NCBI GenBank assembly: GCA_028287505.1
Contig: JAQBPN010000005.1
Location: 1 to 54,930 of the forward strand
Direction: 5' to 3'
Source: Fibrobacterota bacterium
GTDB lineage: Bacteria; Fibrobacterota; Fibrobacteria; UBA11236
Length of the DNA: 54,930 nt
The position numbers were made by a program, and so were the translations under genes. Every line of letters begins with the position of its first letter. Positions within the stretch are counted from its first letter, which is position 1. This document shows, in pieces, positions 1 to 8,743 of the stretch. Below the pieces are notes generated by a model, which was given only the letters and a program-made list of their open reading frames with translations, was not told where the DNA came from and searched no databases.

Positions 1-1815
1 GGCGGGCGCTATTTCTTCTTCAAGAACGACGGCCTGCAGAACCAGAGCGTTCTGTATACCATGACGGATCTGGAGGAGACGCCGCGCGTGCTCATCGACC
101 CCAATGCCTTTTCCGCCGACGGGACCGTGGCTTTGACCACCCTGGGCATCAGCGAAGACGGGGAATATCTGGTATACGGCACCTCGGCATCCGGGTCCGA
201 TTGGGAAACCTGGCGGACGCGGAAAGTGGAAACCGGAGAGGACCTGCCGGAGCGGCTCGATCGCATCAAGTTCTCGTCCCCGGCCTGGGCCAAAGACGGT
301 TCCGGTTTCTTCTATGGGCGCTTCGACGGGGATCCGGCCAAGCTGGAAGAGGTCAACCGTTTCCAAAAGCTTTATTTCCACCGCCTGGGCGAGAATCAGG
401 ATCGGGACGCGCTCATCTACGATCGTCCGGACCAGAGCGAATGGGGATTCTCCCCGGAGGTGAGCGACGACGGCACCACCCTCATCATCACCGTGTGGAA
501 AGGGACCGATCCCAAGAATCTGGTGTTCTGGAAGGACCTGCGCGACGCAAATGGGCCGGTGAAGGAATTGGTGCCGGAGTTCCGGGCCAAGTTCGGGCAT
601 TTCGGAGATATGGGCAGGACCTTGTGGTTCCTGACCGATCTGGATTCTCCCCGAGGCCGCATCCTGGCCATCGATCTGGACAGGCCCGAAGAAAAGCATT
701 GGACGGAGTTGGTGCCGCAAGGGGAGGATACCCTGGAGAGCGTGGCCGCCGTGGGAAACCGCCTGGTGGCCTGCTATCTTCGCGATGCCCATTCGGTGGT
801 GCGGCTGTTTTCCTTCCAGGGTGGACCGATGGGGGAAATAGCCTTACCGGGCCTGGGTTCGGTGAGCGGCTTTACCGGCGAGCGCGCGGACATGGAAACC
901 TTTTTCGGGTTCACGGGCTTCACCATTCCCGCCGCCGTGTACCGGCACGATTTCACCACCGGCCAGTACGGCCTTTTCCGCAAGCCCATGCTGGATTTCG
1001 ACGCGTCCCAGTTCGAGACGGAGCAGGTATTCTATTCCGGCAAGGACGGCGCCCGCATCCCGATGTTCCTGGTGCATAAGCGCGGCCTGGTCCGGGATGG
1101 CAACGCCCCGGTTTACCTCTACGGGTACGGCGGATTCAACATCTCCCTGACGCCTTCTTTTTCCGTGGGCAGCCTGCCCTGGCTGGAGCTGGGGGGCGTG
1201 ATGGCGGTGGCCAACATCCGGGGCGGCGGGGAATACGGAGAAGAGTGGCATCAGGCGGCCATCAAGGAGAGGAAGCAGACCGGCTTCGACGATTTCATCG
1301 CCGCGGCGGAATGGCTGATCCGGGAGAAGTACACCCGTTCCGCCCGCCTGGCCATCGGGGGCGGCAGCAACGGCGGCCTGCTGGTGGCGGCCTGCATGGT
1401 GCAGAGGCCGGACCTGTTCGGCGCCGTGCTCCCGGCGGTGGGCGTGCTCGACATGCTGCGCTTCCACAAGTTCACCATCGGTTGGGCCTGGGAGTCCGAT
1501 TATGGGAGCCCGGACAGGGCGGAGGATTTCAAGACCTTGCTGGCCTATTCCCCTCTTCACAACCTCAAGCCGGGAATCGAATATCCCGCGACAATGATCA
1601 CAACCGCCGATCATGACGACCGGGTGGTGCCGTCGCACAGCTTCAAGTTCGCGGCGGCGTTGCAAGCGGCCCAAGGCGGGCCCGCGCCCACCCTAATCCG
1701 CATCGAAACCAAGGCCGGTCACGGGGGCGGCAAGCCCATGACCAAGGTCATCGAGGAAACGGCGGATCGCTGGGCGTTCCTGGTCAAGGTGCTGGGAATG
1801 GAATACCGACCGTAA
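1..1815 (+). CDS. prolyl oligopeptidase family serine peptidase (5' truncated by window)
   Basis: Cytosolic or periplasmic S9A peptidase that cleaves short peptides after proline. The frame is open from base 1, and the residues before the first internal ATG (61) already match the family (YFFFKNDGLQNQ), so the true start lies outside the window. About 604 residues are present against roughly 690-700 in the family. The N-terminal part is the seven-bladed propeller. The C-terminal alpha/beta hydrolase domain has the nucleophile serine in GGGSNGG (codon 1366-1368), the acidic residue in ADHDDRVVP (near 1618) and the histidine in KAGHGGGKP (codon 1720-1722). The catalytic triad is therefore intact. 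It converges on the ABC exporter genes downstream. Family assignment is secure; the substrate is not known. Confidence 0.95.
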   Translation, partial: GGRYFFFKNDGLQNQSVLYTMTDLEETPRVLIDPNAFSADGTVALTTLGISEDGEYLVYGTSASGSDWETWRTRKVETGEDLPERLDRIKFSSPAWAKDGSGFFYGRFDGDPAKLEEVNRFQKLYFHRLGENQDRDALIYDRPDQSEWGFSPEVSDDGTTLIITVWKGTDPKNLVFWKDLRDANGPVKELVPEFRAKFGHFGDMGRTLWFLTDLDSPRGRILAIDLDRPEEKHWTELVPQGEDTLESVAAVGNRLVACYLRDAHSVVRLFSFQGGPMGEIALPGLGSVSGFTGERADMETFFGFTGFTIPAAVYRHDFTTGQYGLFRKPMLDFDASQFETEQVFYSGKDGARIPMFLVHKRGLVRDGNAPVYLYGYGGFNISLTPSFSVGSLPWLELGGVMAVANIRGGGEYGEEWHQAAIKERKQTGFDDFIAAAEWLIREKYTRSARLAIGGGSNGGLLVAACMVQRPDLFGAVLPAVGVLDMLRFHKFTIGWAWESDYGSPDRAEDFKTLLAYSPLHNLKPGIEYPATMITTADHDDRVVPSHSFKFAAALQAAQGGPAPTLIRIETKAGHGGGKPMTKVIEETADRWAFLVKVLGMEYRP

Positions 1816-1859
1816 CGGGGGATTGGTGAACGGGGACCGGACGCCCCCTTGATAGTCTC

Positions 1860-2633
1860 TTAAGTCGAACGGCGATAGGCCCTGAACGCCTGGGTCGCCA
1901 CCCACACCGCGGCCGCCGCGAACCCCGACAGCATCAGCGCCGCTTTGGCCACGCTTCCCCAGGCCTGACCCAGCATGGCGTCGCGCGAAGCCAGCACGGC
2001 CCAGTTCACGGGATTGGCGCGCGCGAGCGCCCGGATCCATGCAGGCATGAGATCAGCGGCCATGAAGGCCGTGGACAGGAAGGTGAGGGGAAGGCCGAAG
2101 AAATTCACCACGGCGATCAAAGTCTCCTCCCGCCGCGTGACAAGCGCCAGGCCGTTGGACAGGGCGGACATGCCAGCGCCCAACAGGGAGCCCAGAAGCA
2201 GGATGGCCAGGAAACCGGGGATGCCGCCCTCGACGCGGGCGCCCAGCAGCATGCCGAACAACAGGATGATGACGGACTGTACGGCCACGGTGAGGGCGGC
2301 GTGGAGGACGCGGGCGGAAATGAGCGCGGCGCGGTTGACGGGCGTGGCCAGCATGCGGTCCATGACCCCCTCGCTCAGATCCTCGATGATTCCCATTCCG
2401 GACCAGGCGGATCCGAAGAGCGCGGTCATCACCACCACGCCCGGCGTCAGGAATTGGATATAGGAGGCCGCGCCGAAGCCGGGGATTTCCACCACCCTGC
2501 GGAAGAGCTGGCCGTAGATGGTGAGCCAGATGACCGGCTGGATCAGGGTGACGGCGATCCAGATGGGTATGCGCAGGGTGGTCCGCAGATGGCGCAGCAA
2601 CAGGTGGAGGGTATCCGAAAGGAACGCGTTCAT
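1860..2633 (-). CDS. ABC-2 type transporter permease (DrrB-like)
   Basis: Membrane subunit of an ABC exporter, 257 residues with about six hydrophobic segments typical of ABC-2 permeases. The reading frame is open much further upstream, but only because it shadows the ATPase gene. The real start is the ATG at 2633, which overlaps the ATPase stop as ATGA (2630-2633). The order ATPase then permease, and the permease motifs around GSAWSGMGIIEDLSEGVMDRMLATP (seen in DrrB-type daunorubicin exporters), support an export function for a lipophilic compound. The actual cargo cannot be told from sequence. Confidence 0.9.
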   Translation of the reverse strand: MNAFLSDTLHLLLRHLRTTLRIPIWIAVTLIQPVIWLTIYGQLFRRVVEIPGFGAASYIQFLTPGVVVMTALFGSAWSGMGIIEDLSEGVMDRMLATPVNRAALISARVLHAALTVAVQSVIILLFGMLLGARVEGGIPGFLAILLLGSLLGAGMSALSNGLALVTRREETLIAVVNFFGLPLTFLSTAFMAADLMPAWIRALARANPVNWAVLASRDAMLGQAWGSVAKAALMLSGFAAAAVWVATQAFRAYRRST

Positions 2634-3619
2634 GGCCGTGCCTTCCCCGCGGTCTTTTCCGCGTCTCCGGCCTCGCCTTCGCCCTGGAACCTGCGGCCGG
2701 TATGGTGCAGGTAGACGTCGTCCAGGGAGGGCCGGCTGAGGGTGGAGGAACGCACGCTGATGCCGGCGCGCTCCAGGGTGGTGATGAGGGTGGGCATGGC
2801 GGTGGCGCCCTGTTCCACCCGGGCGATGACGCAGGCGCCGTCCGGAATGAGTTCCAGGATGCCGGCGATGGGCTTCAGAAGGTCCGCGGCCCGCTTGGCC
2901 TCCGCGCCCACGTCCAGGACCACGGTATCGCCGCTGATACGGGCCTTCAGCTCGGCCGGAGTGCCTTCCACCACCACTTTGCCGTGATCGACTATGGCGA
3001 GGCGATCGCAAAGATGGTCCGCCTCCTCCAGATAGTGCGTCGTCAGCAGCACGGTGAGGTTGCGTTCCTTTTGCAGCCGTTTCAGATCCCGCCACAAGGC
3101 GGCGCGGGTCTCCGGATCCAGACCGGTGGTGGGTTCGTCCAGGAAGAGCACGGCCGGCTCGTTGACCAGCCCCATGGCCAGGTCCAGCCGGCGCTTCATG
3201 CCGCCCGAATAGGTTTTGACGATGCGGCCGGCCGCATCCGACAGATTCACCCATTCCAGGAGGCGGGACACGCGCCCGGGAATTTCCGCCTTGGGCACGC
3301 GCATCAGATGGGCTTGCAAGGTCAGGTTCTCGGTGCCGGTGCCCCACTTGTCCACGCCGGAAGCCTGGGCCACGAATCCGATGCGCAGGCGCACGCCCGC
3401 GGGATTCACCAAAGCGTCGCAGCCGGCCACGGAGGCTTTGCCTCCGTCCGGAGCCGTAAGGGTGGCCAGAATGCGCACGGTGGTGCTTTTGCCCGCGCCG
3501 TTGGGTCCCAGCAGGCCGAAGATCTCTCCCGGCCGGACCGAGAAGGAAACGCCGTCCAGCGCCTTGACCCCGTTCTTATAGGTTTTTTTCAAATCTTGGC
3601 ATGCGATGGCCGTTTCCAT
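2630..3619 (-). CDS. ABC transporter ATP-binding protein (DrrA-like)
   Basis: Nucleotide-binding subunit that powers the adjacent permease. It has 329 residues with Walker A GPNGAGKST, signature SGGMKRR, Walker B LFLDEPTTGLD and a switch histidine in TTHYLEEAD. The region after the ATPase core (about residues 230-310) matches the C-terminal extension of DrrA-type exporters, where it contacts the permease. Start is the ATG at 3619; the 4-bp overlap with the permease gene implies translational coupling. It is transcribed divergently from the carbonic anhydrase gene across a gap of about 77 bases. Confidence 0.93.
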   Translation of the reverse strand: METAIACQDLKKTYKNGVKALDGVSFSVRPGEIFGLLGPNGAGKSTTVRILATLTAPDGGKASVAGCDALVNPAGVRLRIGFVAQASGVDKWGTGTENLTLQAHLMRVPKAEIPGRVSRLLEWVNLSDAAGRIVKTYSGGMKRRLDLAMGLVNEPAVLFLDEPTTGLDPETRAALWRDLKRLQKERNLTVLLTTHYLEEADHLCDRLAIVDHGKVVVEGTPAELKARISGDTVVLDVGAEAKRAADLLKPIAGILELIPDGACVIARVEQGATAMPTLITTLERAGISVRSSTLSRPSLDDVYLHHTGRRFQGEGEAGDAEKTAGKARP

Positions 3620-3696
3620 ACGGGAAAAACTAAATAACTTCGCCGCATCCGGGACCTGCCGGCGGCCCGGCTCCGGATTTTGTTAATCTTTCGGGA

Positions 3697-4323
3697 ATGG
3701 AAAATCTGAACACACTCTTCGAGAACAACCGGCAATGGGCCAAGGACATCCTCAAGACGGATCCCGTATTTTTCGAAAAGCTGTCCAAGCAGCAATCCCC
3801 CAAGTACCTCTGGATAGGCTGTTCGGACAGCCGCGTGCCCGCCAACGAAATCGTGGGCCTGCTTCCCGGCGAACTTTTCGTGCACCGCAACGTGTCCAAC
3901 CTGGTGGTGCATACGGACATGAACTGCCTGTCGGTGATGCAGTACGCCATCAGCACCCTGAACATCAAGCATATCATCGTGTGCGGCCACTACGGGTGCG
4001 GCGGCATCGTGGCGGCCATCGAAGATCGCCCCCACGGGCTCATCGACAATTGGCTGCGCAACGTGCGCGACCTCTATTACCTGTATGAGAAGGAAATGAT
4101 CGCCATCAAGGACCCCACGGAGCGGGTCAACCGCCTCTGCGAGATCAACGTGGCCAGCCAGGTTTTCAACGTGTGCAACACCACCATCGTCCAGGACGCC
4201 TGGAACCTGGGGCAGGAGATCACCGTGCACGGCTGGATCTACGGCATCAACGACGGTTTGCTGCGGGATCTCAACGTTTCCGTTTCCTCGGTCGCGGAAA
4301 TGCGCCAATTGGGCATCAGGTAA
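3697..4323 (+). CDS. can: beta-class carbonic anhydrase
   Basis: Zinc enzyme interconverting CO2 and bicarbonate in the cytoplasm. It has 208 residues, close to the usual length of E. coli Can. Zinc ligands are Cys42, His98 and Cys101 (GCSDSRVP and CGHYGCGG), with the Asp44/Arg46 catalytic dyad. These positions coincide with those of E. coli Can, so this is the clade related to Can/CynT rather than the carboxysomal forms. The ribosome binding site is weak (cggga just before the ATG). No operon partner is evident. Confidence 0.95.
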   Translation: MENLNTLFENNRQWAKDILKTDPVFFEKLSKQQSPKYLWIGCSDSRVPANEIVGLLPGELFVHRNVSNLVVHTDMNCLSVMQYAISTLNIKHIIVCGHYGCGGIVAAIEDRPHGLIDNWLRNVRDLYYLYEKEMIAIKDPTERVNRLCEINVASQVFNVCNTTIVQDAWNLGQEITVHGWIYGINDGLLRDLNVSVSSVAEMRQLGIR

Positions 4324-4357
4324 GGACCGGCGCTTCCCATTTCTCCAAGGAGTTCGC

Positions 4358-5179
4358 ATGCGGTTTTTGCCGCGGAAAAATCGGCCCGCTCTCATCCTGC
4401 TGCTTGCGGTCCTGCCCTTCGTGGTGGGGTTCGACATTTCCGACTCCTCGGGTACCTATGCCAAGGTTTCCGGAGGCCGCGGGGCGTACCATCTGACCGG
4501 GTGCCATCGCGATTTCGATTCCGAGTTCCTGGAAGGCCAGGTGAGCATGCGCCATACCTTCAATACCGGCACCCATGATGAGAGCGCGTCCCTTTGGAAA
4601 AAGGCGGGCCCGGAATACACCACCCTCGGCTACTTCGCCGATTTCGTGACCCAGGATCTCACCATCGTGAAAGCGGATTCCGTTTCCAAAAGCAAGGCTG
4701 GCGACACCGAGACCGCGCGCGGCTTCGCGGGCGGAGCCTATGTGGGTCTGGATTGGAAATGGGTGGGCGTGGATCTGGGGCTGGCGGCCCTGCTGCTGAA
4801 CCTGGGGGTGGACGACGCGGAGAGGAACAAAGGCGCGCCCATGCTGGGCCTGCGCCTGGGATTGATGAACGGGATCTACGCGACCGGCGAAGTCGCCGGA
4901 TCCAATCCCTTTCTTTCCGGCGGCGGCCATGTCAATTTCGGCTTGGGTGGAAAGTTCCATGCCACGCGCGCCTGGTTGGGAGCAGGCAGCTATGGCTTAA
5001 ACGGCTACAAAGACTTCGGTTCCCTGGGCATTCTCAAGCTGGACCAGGGATTCGGCCCTTGGGACCTCTCCCTGTCCGTGCAGGGGAGCGGCAAGGACAT
5101 TCCCCCGGCAAACCTGGGGATCGACCACGAGTCCGGATTTTCACTGGGCCTTTCCTACAGGCTTTCATCTCTCGACTGA
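4358..5179 (+). CDS. secreted barrel-like protein of unknown function
   Basis: A 273-residue protein with a basic start and hydrophobic stretch (about residues 8-24) forming a signal peptide. The remainder is Gly-rich with alternating aromatic and polar residues (for example DLGLAALLLNLGVD and RLGLMNGIYATGEVAG), and it ends with SLGLSYRLSSLD. That pattern suggests an outer-membrane beta-barrel or a lipocalin-like beta-rich secreted protein. Start is ATG 4358 with aaggag seven bases upstream. It lies just downstream of carbonic anhydrase. No named family was recognised. Confidence 0.7.
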   Translation: MRFLPRKNRPALILLLAVLPFVVGFDISDSSGTYAKVSGGRGAYHLTGCHRDFDSEFLEGQVSMRHTFNTGTHDESASLWKKAGPEYTTLGYFADFVTQDLTIVKADSVSKSKAGDTETARGFAGGAYVGLDWKWVGVDLGLAALLLNLGVDDAERNKGAPMLGLRLGLMNGIYATGEVAGSNPFLSGGGHVNFGLGGKFHATRAWLGAGSYGLNGYKDFGSLGILKLDQGFGPWDLSLSVQGSGKDIPPANLGIDHESGFSLGLSYRLSSLD

Positions 5180-5213
5180 GAATGTTAGTTTCAGGACCGA
5201 TGCGCCCGGTCCC

Positions 5214-5245
5214 GGACCGTCCGGTCCAGGATCGGCCGCTTTTTC
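5214..5245 (+). terminator. possible intrinsic terminator or hairpin before osmC-like gene
   Basis: The palindrome GGACCG-TC-CGGTCC (5214-5227) is followed by a loose T-rich stretch (5240-5250). It sits between the 4358-5179 gene and the OsmC gene. The distance from stem to T-tract is long, so termination is uncertain. Confidence 0.3.
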
Positions 5246-5272
5246 TTTTTCCATACCATCAAGGAGTTGAGC

Positions 5273-5698
5273 ATGCCTGCACGTAAAGCCAAAGCCACCT
5301 GGCTCGGAGACCTGAAAAGCGGTAACGGACAGATGTCCTTCGGCGGACGTTTCGAACAGCCGTTTTCCTTCGCCAGCCGTTTCGAAAACGGCAACGGCAG
5401 CAATCCCGAAGAGTTGATCGGCGGCGCGTTGGCCGGTTGCTTTTCCATGGCCCTCTCCGGCGGCCTGACCAAGGCGGGTTTCGCCCCCAAGCGCATCCAG
5501 AGCGAAGCCGACGTCTACATCGAGAAGGTGGGCGAGGGTTTCAAGATCACCAAAATCGATCTGCGCACGGAAGCGGAGATTCCCGGCATCGATCGGGCCA
5601 AGTTCATGGAAATCGCGGAAGCCACCAAAAAGGGATGCCCCGTGTCCCAGGCCTTGGCGTCCACCCCCATCAATCTGGAAGCCAAGCTGGCCGCCTGA
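5273..5698 (+). CDS. OsmC/Ohr family peroxiredoxin-like protein
   Basis: Thiol-dependent peroxidase that detoxifies organic hydroperoxides in the cytoplasm. It has 141 residues starting at ATG 5273, with aaggag ending six bases upstream; an in-frame TTG at 5267 lacks proper spacing. Both reactive cysteines of the family are present, in GALAGCFSM and KKGCPVSQA. The arrangement NPEELIGGALAGCFSM places it in the OsmC subfamily rather than Ohr. It stands as a single gene converging on the DUF1003 gene. Confidence 0.93.
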   Translation: MPARKAKATWLGDLKSGNGQMSFGGRFEQPFSFASRFENGNGSNPEELIGGALAGCFSMALSGGLTKAGFAPKRIQSEADVYIEKVGEGFKITKIDLRTEAEIPGIDRAKFMEIAEATKKGCPVSQALASTPINLEAKLAA

Positions 5699-5712
5699 TC
5701 TAAGCGGGCCGA

Positions 5713-6426
5713 TCAGGCCTTCTTCTTCGCGGCCAATTCCTCCAGCAGTTCCACCTGGATCTGCTGGATCTCCATCAGGTACTGCCACTGGTGTTCGAGA
5801 AGATGGTCGAACTTTTCATGGAGGTTCCGGATCTCCAGTTCCGCCTTAAGATTCACCTTGTAATCATTTTCCGCGCGCTTCCGATCCCGGGCCTCCAAAC
5901 GGTTCTGGCTCATCATGATGATGGGAGCCTGCACCGAGGCCAGGCAGGAGAGGACCAGGTTCAGGAGGATGAACGGAAAGGGGTCGAATGGCTTGCCGCG
6001 CATCACGAGCATGACCACGATGTTGAAGCCGATCCACAGCGCCAGGAAACAGGCGAAGGCGATGAGGAACCTCCAGCTCCCGCCGAAACGGGCGACGTGG
6101 TCGGCCATGCGCTGCCCGAAGGTATCCGGCTCCAGGCTTTCCTCCATCAGCTTGTGCGTGATGAGTTGCTCGTCCTTGAAGGTCTGGGCCACTTCCGCTT
6201 CCAGGCCCGAGAGCTTTCCCTTTTCGGTACCCAGCATCCGCTGCACGTATTCCGCGCGTCCCCGGTTCAGATCCTCCGTGCAGATGAAGCCGTCGGGATC
6301 CCAATCCGTAACCCCTTTCCGCAGGTGATCGGCCAGGGCCGTGCGCAGGGCTTTGTTGGGAACGCATTTGCCGCGCGGCAATTGGCGTTTGCAGATGGAA
6401 CAGGTGACGAGGGTTTTGGGTTGCAT
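5713..6426 (-). CDS. DUF1003 membrane protein
   Basis: A 237-residue inner-membrane protein. The N-terminus has paired cysteines (CSIC at residues 9-12 and further cysteines at 21 and in GFICTEDL) that could bind a metal. Two transmembrane helices follow (FLIAFACFLALWIGFN and FILLNLVLSCLASVQAPI), with the DUF1003 hallmark QAPIIMMSQNR immediately after. The C-terminus is coiled-coil-like and charged. An upstream in-frame ATG at 6450 would place the gaggagg ribosome binding site inside the gene, so ATG 6426 is chosen. Cellular role unknown. Confidence 0.9.
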   Translation of the reverse strand: MQPKTLVTCSICKRQLPRGKCVPNKALRTALADHLRKGVTDWDPDGFICTEDLNRGRAEYVQRMLGTEKGKLSGLEAEVAQTFKDEQLITHKLMEESLEPDTFGQRMADHVARFGGSWRFLIAFACFLALWIGFNIVVMLVMRGKPFDPFPFILLNLVLSCLASVQAPIIMMSQNRLEARDRKRAENDYKVNLKAELEIRNLHEKFDHLLEHQWQYLMEIQQIQVELLEELAAKKKA

Positions 6427-6466
6427 GATTGCCGCCTCCTCGCGTAACATTAGTTAAATTGGTCCC

Positions 6467-7009
6467 ATGCGGCCCAAGATCGCCAACACCCTGGCACTGC
6501 TTCTCATCCTCGCGTCCTTCGCCTGCCTGGTTCCCGGACTGTTCCGGCCTGCGCTCACCCTGGACATCTCCCCGGTACTGCCGTTCCTGGGCAAAATGGC
6601 AATCTACCACCAGACCCGCAGCATCATCGGCACCGTGAAAAACCTGTACGATACGGGTAACCTGCTGGTTGCGGGGCTCATCCTGCTCTTCAGCGTGGCG
6701 GTCCCCTTCGCCAAAGGACTCATTCTCCTCTACGTGATGGCCCTCAAGCGGGCGCCTTTCCGGATGCGGCTTTTCCGTTTCGTCAGCGCCATCGGGAAAT
6801 GGTCCATGGCGGACGTGTTCGTCATGGGGATTTTCCTGGCCTACCTGGCCACGGGCGCCGCCACCGGCGTCACGGCGCAACTGCACGAGGGATTCTGGTT
6901 CTTCCTGGGGTACTGCCTGCTCTCGGTGGCTTCCGCCCAGTTGATGCAAGTGGACGCCTCGTCCGCCGTGGGCGCCTCGTCCACCGTGGCCGTACCGTCC
7001 GCCTCCTGA
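6467..7009 (+). CDS. paraquat-inducible protein A (PqiA) family membrane protein
   Basis: A 180-residue inner-membrane protein with four hydrophobic segments. The order (signal-like helix, loop with NLYDTGNLLVAGLILLFSVAVPFAKG, then SAIGKWSMADVFVMGIFLAYLA) is diagnostic of the PqiA domain. In E. coli, PqiA works with MCE-domain PqiB in envelope lipid homeostasis. No MCE gene is seen here, and this is a single-domain short version. It is divergent from DUF1003 with only 40 bases between starts, so promoters overlap. Confidence 0.88.
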   Translation: MRPKIANTLALLLILASFACLVPGLFRPALTLDISPVLPFLGKMAIYHQTRSIIGTVKNLYDTGNLLVAGLILLFSVAVPFAKGLILLYVMALKRAPFRMRLFRFVSAIGKWSMADVFVMGIFLAYLATGAATGVTAQLHEGFWFFLGYCLLSVASAQLMQVDASSAVGASSTVAVPSAS

Positions 7010-7245
7010 TGCCTTGAGCGGCGGCCCTTGGGCCACGCGCATCATCCCGCCAAGGTAGACCGGGTCCGCAAAAGGCCGAATTCCGGCGAAACGCCAACCT
7101 TTCCATATAATTTACCCAGGGTTCCGGCCTAATCTTTTTTTCATCTTCACCCGCCCAAAAATTATTTTCGGAGGGACACACTAGTGGGGGCTGGTTGTTC
7201 CCCGCGTCCGTCATCCGCATCCGGTATCGGAATCCTGGAGAGTAA

Positions 7246-8742
7246 ATGGCCCCGTCCAATCCTGATTTTTGTCCCACCGGCATAGCCGGTCTCGACCATA
7301 TCCTGCATGGAGGTCTTCCCCGCCACCGCTTTTACATGGTCCAGGGAGACCCGGGGGTGGGCAAAACCACCCTGGCGCTCCAGTTTCTCCTGGAGGGCGC
7401 CCGCAGCGGGGAAAAAGGCCTGTATATTACTCTTTCAGAGACCAAGGACGAGCTGATGGCCGTGGCCGAATCCCATGGTTGGAACCTGGATTCCATGGAC
7501 ATTCTCGAATTGTCGTCCATGGAAGAGCAGATGCTGGCGAACTCCCAGAACACCCTCTTCCACCCTTCCGAGGTGGAACTGATGCAGACCGTCCGCATCG
7601 TCATGGAACATGTGGAGCGGCTGAAGCCCGATCGCGTGGTCATCGACTCCCTGTCCGAGTTCCGCCTTTTGTCCCAGGACGCCCTGCGCTATCGCCGGCA
7701 AATGCTTTCCTTCAAGCAATACTTCGCCGGAAAGGGAATCACGGTACTTCTGTTGGATGACAGGACTTCGGGAGAAACGGATTTACTGATCCAGAGCATC
7801 GCCCACGGCGTGGTTTCCCTGCGCCGCCTGCTCTCCGACTTCGGCACGGAGCGCCGGCAGATGAGCATCGTGAAGTTGCGGGGGCTGAAATTCGAGGACG
7901 GCAGCCACGATTATTCCATCCTGACCGGCGGCATCAGGATTTTCCCCCGTCTCAAGCAAACCTCCCATGCGAAGGGCTTCCGATCGGAACCGCTTTCCTG
8001 CGGGATCCGGGAAATGGACGACTTGCTGGGCGGCGGGTTGGAGCGCGGGACCGGCACCCTGTTCATCGGACCCGCGGGCGTTGGAAAATCGACCATCGCG
8101 GCCAAATATGCCTGCGCGGCGGCGGATCGCGGCGAAAAATCGGCGATTTTCGTGTTCGACGAGAATCTGCACACCTATATCCAGCGCGCGGAAGCCTTGG
8201 GCATGCGCATCAAGGATCATCTCGAATCGGGCCTGATCAATCTCAAGCACGTGGACGCCGCCGAAATCAGTCCCGGGGAAATGGGCTTCGAAATCTGCAG
8301 AATGGCGGACGAGGACAAGGTCAAGGTCGTGCTCATCGACAGTCTCAACGGTTACCTGAACGCCATGCCGGAGGAACGGTTCCTGCTCCTGCAATTGCAT
8401 GAGTTGTTGGCCTACCTGAGCCAGCGGGGCGTGGCCTCGATCCTGGTGATGGCCCAGCATGGCTTGCTGGGCGACATGCATTCGCCCGCAGACCTTACCT
8501 ATCTGGCCGACACCGTGGTGCTGCTCCGCTATTTCGAATTCGCGGGAACCATCAAGAAATCCATTTCCGTCGTCAAGAAACGCAGCGGAAGCCACGAAAA
8601 CACCATCCGGGAATTCGCCGTCCGGGACAATCGTATTTTGGTGGGCGAGCCGCTTACCGATTTCCAGGGCATTCTCCGGGGCGTCCCGAATTTCCTGGGC
8701 GGTTCGGAAAACATGCTCGAAAACAGGTCCGGGATCCATTAA
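7246..8742 (+). CDS. KaiC-like double RecA-domain ATPase
   Basis: A 498-residue protein built from two tandem KaiC/RAD55 domains. Domain 1 has Walker A GDPGVGKTT (34-42) and Walker B VVIDS (131-135). Domain 2 has GPAGVGKST (275-283) and VVLIDS (361-366). In KaiC the two lobes act as ATPase and autokinase. Here, by eye alignment, the CII phosphorylation pair Ser/Thr is replaced by Thr418-Tyr419 (DLTYLADTV). No kaiA or kaiB is nearby. The start has ggagag close upstream. The gene is followed after one base by a hybrid histidine kinase, so it is probably a signalling ATPase rather than a clock component. Confidence 0.92.
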   Translation: MAPSNPDFCPTGIAGLDHILHGGLPRHRFYMVQGDPGVGKTTLALQFLLEGARSGEKGLYITLSETKDELMAVAESHGWNLDSMDILELSSMEEQMLANSQNTLFHPSEVELMQTVRIVMEHVERLKPDRVVIDSLSEFRLLSQDALRYRRQMLSFKQYFAGKGITVLLLDDRTSGETDLLIQSIAHGVVSLRRLLSDFGTERRQMSIVKLRGLKFEDGSHDYSILTGGIRIFPRLKQTSHAKGFRSEPLSCGIREMDDLLGGGLERGTGTLFIGPAGVGKSTIAAKYACAAADRGEKSAIFVFDENLHTYIQRAEALGMRIKDHLESGLINLKHVDAAEISPGEMGFEICRMADEDKVKVVLIDSLNGYLNAMPEERFLLLQLHELLAYLSQRGVASILVMAQHGLLGDMHSPADLTYLADTVVLLRYFEFAGTIKKSISVVKKRSGSHENTIREFAVRDNRILVGEPLTDFQGILRGVPNFLGGSENMLENRSGIH

Positions 8743-8743
8743 G

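Noticed and set aside
7246-8742. Circadian clock gene cluster
   Set aside because: No kaiA or kaiB is present and the phosphosite is altered; double-domain KaiC-like ATPases are common in non-clock signalling.
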